This document shows, in pieces, positions 58,079 to 64,000 of a stretch of 64,000 nucleotides of DNA; position 1 is the stretch's first letter; every line of letters starts with the position of its first letter. A program made the translations under genes and the position numbers. Below the pieces are notes generated by a model. The model searched no databases and was not told the origin of the DNA. It was given only the letters and a program-made list of their open reading frames with translations. Source of the stretch: Caulobacteraceae bacterium (lineage in GTDB: Bacteria > Pseudomonadota > Alphaproteobacteria > Caulobacterales > Caulobacteraceae); assembly GCA_019746095.1 (NCBI GenBank), contig JAIESL010000007.1:1-64000 (forward strand). Direction: 5' to 3'.

Positions 58079-60475
58079 ATGTCCGAGACCAAAACCCTGC
58101 CCGTCCTGCCGCTGAGAGACATTGTCGTCTTTCCGCACATGGTCGTTCCGCTGTTCGTCGGCCGCGAAAAGTCGGTCAAGGCGCTCGACGAGATCATGAA
58201 GGGCGAAAAGCAGATCCTGCTGGCCACCCAGAAGAACAGCGTCGATGACGACCCGTCCGCCGACGCCATCTATCCGATCGGCGTTCTGGCGACCGTGCTG
58301 CAGCTGCTCAAACTGCCCGACGGCACCGTCAAGGTTCTGGTCGAGGGCAAGAGCCGCGCGCGCCTGACGAAATTTACCGAGCGCACCGAATATTTCGAGG
58401 CCGAGGCCGTCGAGATCGCCGATGAACCGGGCGAGCCCGCCCAGTCGGAAGCGCTTCTGCGCGCCGTGATCGAGCAGTTCGAAAACTATGTGAAGCTGAA
58501 CAAGAAGGTCCCGCCCGAGGCCCTGAGCTCCATCCCCCAGATCACCGACCCGTCCAAGCTGGCCGACAGCGTGGCCGCCCATCTGTCGGTCAAGATCGGC
58601 GACAAACAGGGCCTGCTGGAGACCATCGCCGTCCCGGAACGGCTGGAGAAGGTCTACGGCCTGATGGAGGGCGAAATCTCCGTCCTGCAGGTCGAGAAGA
58701 AGATCCGCTCGCGCGTGAAGCGCCAGATGGAGAAGACCCAGCGCGAATACTACCTGAACGAGCAGATGAAGGCGATCCAGCGCGAGCTGGGCGAGACCGA
58801 CGACAGCCGTGACGAGATCATGGAGCTGGAGAAGCGGATCCGGAAGACGCGCCTGTCGAAGGAAGCCCGCACCAAGGCCGAGGCCGAGGTCAAGAAGCTG
58901 CGCAACATGAGCCCGATGTCGGCGGAATCGACCGTGGTTCGCAACTACCTCGACTGGCTGCTGTCCATCCCCTGGGGCAAGGCCAAGTCCAAGGCGATCG
59001 ATCTCAACAAGGCCGAGGAGATCCTCGAGGAGGACCACTACGGCCTCGAGAAGGTCAAGGAACGGATCATCGAATATCTGGCGGTCCAGGCCCGCACCAA
59101 CACGCTCAAGGGTCCGATCCTGTGCCTCGTCGGCCCTCCGGGCGTCGGCAAGACCTCGCTGGCCAAGTCGATCGCCAAGGCCACCGGCCGGGAATACATC
59201 CGCATGTCGCTGGGCGGCGTGCGCGATGAGGCCGAGATCCGCGGCCACCGCCGGACCTATATCGGCTCCATGCCGGGCAAGATCATCCAGTCGATGAAGA
59301 AGGTGAAGACCACCAACGCCTTCATCCTGCTGGACGAGATCGACAAGCTGGGTGCCGACTGGCGCGGCGACCCGACCTCGGCCCTGCTGGAAGTGCTTGA
59401 TCCGGCGCAGAACAATGCGTTCGGCGACCACTATCTGGAGGTCGATTACGACCTGTCGAACGTCATGTTCGTGACCACGGCCAATACGCTCAACATGCCC
59501 CAGCCCCTGCTGGATCGCATGGAGATCATTCGGGTCAGCGGCTACACCGAGGACGAGAAGGTCCAGATCGCCCTGCGCCATGTCCTGCCCAAGGTGACGA
59601 CCGAGAACGGGCTCAAGCCGGCGGAATTCGTCGTGCCGGAGGAGATGGTCCGCGACCTGATCCGCTACTACACCCGAGAAGCCGGCGTGCGCTCGCTGGA
59701 GCGCGCCCTGGGCGGCCTGGCCCGCAAGGCGGTGCGTGAAATGGCGCGCGAGAAGACGCTGTCGATCACCATCGACGCCGAGAAGCTGGCCAAATATGCG
59801 GGCGTGCGGAAATACCGCTACGGCGAGACCGACGAGGAAGATCAGGTCGGAATCGTCACCGGCCTGGCCTGGACCGAGTTCGGCGGCGAGATCCTGACCA
59901 TCGAGGCGATCAAGATGCCGGGCCGCGGTCGCATGACCGTGACCGGCAACCTCAAGGAGGTGATGAAGGAGTCCATCTCCGCCGCCGCCTCCTATGTCCG
60001 GGCCCGTTCGCTCAGCATCGGCGTCAAGCCACCGATGTTCGAGAAGACCGACATCCACGTCCACGTGCCGGACGGTGCCACGCCCAAGGACGGCCCCTCG
60101 GCCGGCGTGGCCATGACGGTGGCCATGGTCTCGGTCCTGACCGGCATCCCGATCCGCAAGGACATCGCCATGACCGGCGAGATCACCCTGCGCGGCCGGG
60201 TCACCGCCATCGGCGGCCTGAAGGAGAAGCTGCTGGCGGCCCTCCGCTCGGGCATCAAGACGGTGTTGATCCCCGAGGAGAACGAGAAGGACCTCGCCGA
60301 CGTGCCGGACAATGTGAAGGGCGGGCTGGAGATCATCCCGATCAAGACCGCCGACGAGGCCCTGAAATGGGCCCTGACCGGTAGCCTGACCCCCGTGGAA
60401 TGGGACGAGGCCGCTGACCCGCTGCCCGCCGCCCAGCCGGCCCAGGACCCGGGCGCGGCGATCGCCACCCACTGA
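58079..60475 (+). CDS. lon: endopeptidase La (Lon protease)
   Basis: [52 protein letters not shown] Ser; GLKEKLLAA Lys. Confidence 0.98.
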   Translation: MSETKTLPVLPLRDIVVFPHMVVPLFVGREKSVKALDEIMKGEKQILLATQKNSVDDDPSADAIYPIGVLATVLQLLKLPDGTVKVLVEGKSRARLTKFTERTEYFEAEAVEIADEPGEPAQSEALLRAVIEQFENYVKLNKKVPPEALSSIPQITDPSKLADSVAAHLSVKIGDKQGLLETIAVPERLEKVYGLMEGEISVLQVEKKIRSRVKRQMEKTQREYYLNEQMKAIQRELGETDDSRDEIMELEKRIRKTRLSKEARTKAEAEVKKLRNMSPMSAESTVVRNYLDWLLSIPWGKAKSKAIDLNKAEEILEEDHYGLEKVKERIIEYLAVQARTNTLKGPILCLVGPPGVGKTSLAKSIAKATGREYIRMSLGGVRDEAEIRGHRRTYIGSMPGKIIQSMKKVKTTNAFILLDEIDKLGADWRGDPTSALLEVLDPAQNNAFGDHYLEVDYDLSNVMFVTTANTLNMPQPLLDRMEIIRVSGYTEDEKVQIALRHVLPKVTTENGLKPAEFVVPEEMVRDLIRYYTREAGVRSLERALGGLARKAVREMAREKTLSITIDAEKLAKYAGVRKYRYGETDEEDQVGIVTGLAWTEFGGEILTIEAIKMPGRGRMTVTGNLKEVMKESISAAASYVRARSLSIGVKPPMFEKTDIHVHVPDGATPKDGPSAGVAMTVAMVSVLTGIPIRKDIAMTGEITLRGRVTAIGGLKEKLLAALRSGIKTVLIPEENEKDLADVPDNVKGGLEIIPIKTADEALKWALTGSLTPVEWDEAADPLPAAQPAQDPGAAIATH

Positions 60476-60496
60476 CGGTCTGAAGCAGACAGAAAG

Positions 60497-60529
60497 AACC
60501 CCGCCCGGAGCGATCCGGGCGGGGTTTTT
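60497..60529 (+). terminator. rho-independent terminator downstream of lon
   Basis: AACCCCGCCCGG/CCGGGCGGGGTTTTT. Confidence 0.9.
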
Positions 60530-60545
60530 CTTGCGGTCCGGTATT

Positions 60546-61751
60546 CTATTCGGCCGCCGGCACTGCCGCCGCCGACCCGCCCACATAGCCGGGCTCGAAA
60601 GGTGCACCGGGAATTTCGAGGGCGTAGAAATAGACCAGGCCGCACGGGGACTGGTTGCCGTTGCGCCACGCCGCCGGGCGGAGCCGCGCCCGACGCGCCG
60701 GGTCATTCACCAGAAAGGCCTCGGCCGGCGCAAGTGCGAGATCCGGTCCCATCACCGGCCCGGCGATGTCAAAGGTGCCGAGAAACACCACCTCGCCGGC
60801 CTTTACCTCGGTGACCGGCGCGCCAAGGCAATACTCCATGGTGTTCATGCGGGACTCGATCCGGTACGCCCCGGGCACCACGGGAATGGCGATGAGGCTC
60901 TCGCGTCTTTCCCGGTCTGATCCCTTGAACAGGGTCCACCGGACACCGGCATAGAAGCCTTCAACCGGGTCGCTCTCGACGCGCCTTTCAACCGGCGGAA
61001 GCGCCCTGAAGCCGACCCGGCCGATGCCCAGACCCTCGCCGTTGGTACGCCCGGTGCCGACGACCCTGATGATCACCAGAGCCGTCTCCGGCGGAAGCTC
61101 GGCCACATTGTCGGCGGTCAGCTGGATAACCGGAATTGCCGGCCCCGGCCGCGGGGGCTGCCGATCCGGATGCAGAGGCACCAGGGCGGGCTCTGCCGCT
61201 GGCAGGTTCTCCAGATCAACACTCCTCAGACTCAGGGAATCCTCCCCGTAGTAGGCGGGCATCGCCCCCCAGATGGTGTCGCCGCGCGCAGCCTCATTGC
61301 CGAAGACCCGGATGATCTGGCCAAGTTCGGGAGTCTGGACGCCAACCACCGTCGCCAGCTGGGGTGACAGGTCCTCGGGCTTCATCCGGAACAGCCGCTG
61401 CCCGATGCCGTCGGGCAGCCGAACGACGCGCCAGCCGCCGACAACCATGCAGTTCTCGATATTCGCCTGGAAGCGCGCTCCGTCCTGGGCTGCGGCAAGC
61501 CCCTGGGCGACGAGGCCGGGCATGATCACATTGTCGACCATCTGGTTCAGGCCCGCTGCCCGGGCCGCACAGGCCCGCACCGCGGCGTCATGGTCCTCGA
61601 TCGTCGCACCGGCCCGGTTGTAGTAGGTGTAGCCGTCCGACGGGCGGGTCAGGTCGACCCGCGCCGGCCGGTTCTGGGCACTGGCCTCCGGAACAAAGCC
61701 ACCGAGAGAAAGGCCCAAGGCCAAGGCCGCGCCAGTCCATCGAGCATTCAT
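60546..61751 (-). CDS. hypothetical secreted protein
   Basis: Signal peptide MNARWTGAALALGLSLGGFVPEASAQ; 401-aa complete ORF. Confidence 0.7.
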   Translation of the reverse strand: MNARWTGAALALGLSLGGFVPEASAQNRPARVDLTRPSDGYTYYNRAGATIEDHDAAVRACAARAAGLNQMVDNVIMPGLVAQGLAAAQDGARFQANIENCMVVGGWRVVRLPDGIGQRLFRMKPEDLSPQLATVVGVQTPELGQIIRVFGNEAARGDTIWGAMPAYYGEDSLSLRSVDLENLPAAEPALVPLHPDRQPPRPGPAIPVIQLTADNVAELPPETALVIIRVVGTGRTNGEGLGIGRVGFRALPPVERRVESDPVEGFYAGVRWTLFKGSDRERRESLIAIPVVPGAYRIESRMNTMEYCLGAPVTEVKAGEVVFLGTFDIAGPVMGPDLALAPAEAFLVNDPARRARLRPAAWRNGNQSPCGLVYFYALEIPGAPFEPGYVGGSAAAVPAAE

Positions 61752-61827
61752 TCAGATTCCCCCCGCCGGTCCCCTGCCGGACAGGCTTGTTAGCAGGGCA
61801 ACCTGCGGGCGGATATGCAGATCGCAA

Positions 61828-62523
61828 TCAGAGGCTGTCGACCATCACCAGTTCGGCGTCGGCCTTCGCCGTGATCGTGATCTCTGCCTCATCCTTGATC
61901 GCCGCACCGTCGCGGGCGTTCAGGGCCGTACCGTTGACCTCGACCGCACCGACCGCCGGCACCAGATAGGCGCGACGGCCCGCGGCCAGGCTGTAGGTCA
62001 GGCTTTCACCGGCCTTCAGCGTCGCGCCCAGAACCCGGGCGTCGGCGTTGATGGTCAGGGCCTCGTCGGTGGGATCGCCCGAGGCCAGCACCTGGAATTT
62101 TCCGGTCCGGTCGGACTTCGGGAAGGGCTTCATGCCCCAGCCCGGCTGGGCACCTGGCTTGTCGGTCTCGATCCAGATCTGGAACAGGGTGGTCATCTCG
62201 TCCTCGAGATTGAACTCGGAGTGACGCACGCCCGTGCCCGCGCTCATCACCTGGACGTCGCCGGCACCGGTGCGGCCCTTGTTGCCCATGGAATCCTCAT
62301 GGGTGATGGCTCCGGTGCGGACATAGGTGATGATCTCCATGTCGGCGTGGGGATGGGGCGGAAAGCCCGACCGGGCGGCGATCTCGTCGTCATTCCAGAC
62401 GCGCAGCCGGCCCCAGCTCATACGGGCGGGGTCATAGTAGTTGGCGAAGGAAAAGTGATGTTTGGCGTTCAGCCAGCCGTGGTTGGCGCCGCCGAGGGTG
62501 TTGAAGGGTCGAACGTCGATCAT
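61828..62523 (-). CDS. pirin family protein
   Basis: FSFANYYDPARMSWGRLRVWNDDEIAARSGFPPHPHADMEIITYV. Confidence 0.95.
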   Translation of the reverse strand: MIDVRPFNTLGGANHGWLNAKHHFSFANYYDPARMSWGRLRVWNDDEIAARSGFPPHPHADMEIITYVRTGAITHEDSMGNKGRTGAGDVQVMSAGTGVRHSEFNLEDEMTTLFQIWIETDKPGAQPGWGMKPFPKSDRTGKFQVLASGDPTDEALTINADARVLGATLKAGESLTYSLAAGRRAYLVPAVGAVEVNGTALNARDGAAIKDEAEITITAKADAELVMVDSL

Positions 62524-62584
62524 GGGGATGCTCCCGGGACTCCGAGGGTTATGAACCTCGCTGGCGGCTATATAGGAAACAGTG

Positions 62585-62971
62585 TCAGTGGCGGAAAGGG
62601 GGTGTTTCGCGTCGGCACGGCTGGCCAGTGGTCACGGCCAGCGATGACCTGGAAACCGCCCGTGGAATCCGCGAAAGCTCAATTACATCGCCGGGTCGAC
62701 AGTCGGCGCTGAGGGGCAGTTCCACATACTCGAGCCTGCCATCGAGCATTATCCGGGTATTCTCATGCCGATCGGCTTTCCCTTGTCGAATGTGAAAGCC
62801 CACCACTGTTCCTTGTACAGTCTCGGGTGGTCCGACCGGTCGGCCGAGCCAGACTCCGACGGCACACATGGCCCCTATTACCATCACCACGAGAGGCACG
62901 CCCCACCCCGCGCCGCGTTGCCTTGAGTCGAACTCGAACGGGGGTGCAGAGGGCAGCCGATCCAGCTTCAT
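62585..62971 (-). CDS. hypothetical protein with one TM segment
   Basis: [23 protein letters not shown]; stop overlaps neighbourhood of aroC. Confidence 0.5.
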   Translation of the reverse strand: MKLDRLPSAPPFEFDSRQRGAGWGVPLVVMVIGAMCAVGVWLGRPVGPPETVQGTVVGFHIRQGKADRHENTRIMLDGRLEYVELPLSADCRPGDVIELSRIPRAVSRSSLAVTTGQPCRRETPPFRH

Positions 62972-64000
62972 CCCACCTGCGCCCTGTGCCTCAGCATCGC
63001 ATCGGCCAGCACGCAGGCCGCCATGGCCTCGACCACCGGCACGCCGCGCAGGGCGACGCAGGGGTCGTGCCGCCCCTTGGTCCGCACCTCGGTCTCGGTG
63101 CCGTCCCGGGTGATGGTCTGGCCCGGCGTCAGGATGGAGGAGGTCGGCTTGAAGGCGACGCGCGCCGTCAGCGGCTGGCCCGTCGAGATGCCGCCCAGAA
63201 CCCCGCCCGCGTGGTTGGACAGGAAGACCGGCCGCCCGTCCTCACCCAGCCGCATGGCGTCAGCGTTCTCTTCACCCGTCAGTTCGGCCGAGCCGAAGCC
63301 CGCGCCGATCTCGACGCCCTTGACTGCATTGATCGACATCATCGCCGCCGCCAGTTCGGCGTCCAGCTTGCCATAGAGGGGTGAGCCCCAGCCGGCGGGC
63401 ACTCCCGTGACCTCCAGCGCCACGATCGCGCCGATCGAGGAGCCGGCCTTGCGGATGCCGTCGAGGTAAGACTCCCATGCCGGGACGACCGAGCCCGAGG
63501 CCGCGAACAGGGCGTTGTCATAGACCGCTTCGAAATCCACGGCGTCGGGCGCGATCCTGTGCGGTCCCAACTGGATGACGCCGGCGCGGATAGAGACACC
63601 CTCGCCCAGAACCTTGCGCGCCACCGCCCCCGCCGCCACCCGCATCGCCGTCTCGCGCGCCGAAGAGCGGCCGCCGCCACGGTGATCGCGGACGCCGTAT
63701 TTGGCCTGGTAGGTGTAGTCGGCGTGGCCGGGCCGGAAGGCGCGGGCGATCTCGCCATAGTCCTTCGACCGGGCGTCCTCATTCTCGATCTGGATGGCGA
63801 TGGGGGCACCGGTGGTGACCGGGCCGTTCCCGTCCTCGAACACGCCGGACAGGATGCGCGCCGTGTCGCTCTCCTGCCGCTGGGTTACGAACCGGCTGCC
63901 ACCCGGCTTGCGCCGATCCAGCCAGGGCTGGAGGTCGGCCTCGGTCAGGGGGATCAGGGGCGGGCAACCGTCCACGACACAGCCGATCGTCGGCCCGTGG
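62968..64000 (-). CDS. aroC: chorismate synthase, 5' end cut by window edge
   Basis: [33 protein letters not shown] reads through the window end; [40 protein letters not shown]. Confidence 0.98.
   Translation of the reverse strand, partial: HGPTIGCVVDGCPPLIPLTEADLQPWLDRRKPGGSRFVTQRQESDTARILSGVFEDGNGPVTTGAPIAIQIENEDARSKDYGEIARAFRPGHADYTYQAKYGVRDHRGGGRSSARETAMRVAAGAVARKVLGEGVSIRAGVIQLGPHRIAPDAVDFEAVYDNALFAASGSVVPAWESYLDGIRKAGSSIGAIVALEVTGVPAGWGSPLYGKLDAELAAAMMSINAVKGVEIGAGFGSAELTGEENADAMRLGEDGRPVFLSNHAGGVLGGISTGQPLTARVAFKPTSSILTPGQTITRDGTETEVRTKGRHDPCVALRGVPVVEAMAACVLADAMLRHRAQVG

Noticed and set aside
57968-60706. 912-aa antisense ORF opposite lon
   Set aside because: Shadow ORF typical of high-GC codon bias; low-complexity Leu/Gly/Asp/Gln translation and no recognisable domain, while the plus strand is unmistakably Lon

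Overview
GC-rich alphaproteobacterial chromosome window, most likely Caulobacteraceae and probably Brevundimonas-like (judged from gene content and order, no database search). Most of it is ordinary housekeeping sequence: rpsF-rpsR-rplI-dnaB, clpS-clpA, tig/clpP/clpX/lon, cobS/DnaJ-like/bolA, queF, and a partial aroC at the right edge. I found no convincing tRNA, rRNA, CRISPR array, prophage or IS element. The most interesting accessory block is a carbohydrate-utilisation locus at 14.1-27.6 kb: GH1, LacI regulator, TonB-dependent receptor, GH144/glycoamylase-like Tat lipoprotein, sugar ABC binding protein with two permeases, and a large multidomain discoidin protein. I infer a beta-1,2-glucan utilisation system. 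Other notable items are a single-ORF EgtB-EgtD fusion (the reverse of the fungal Egt1 domain order), an unlisted 52-aa proline-rich sORF with a strong SD and an EcfG-like promoter next to a KGG stress gene, a 116-bp inverted-repeat element with an ATCACCA heptamer expansion, duplicated csp genes with a shared 5' leader, and a tandem pair of uncharacterised secreted paralogs beside clpP. All functional calls come from motif recognition in the translations; nothing was searched or computed externally.
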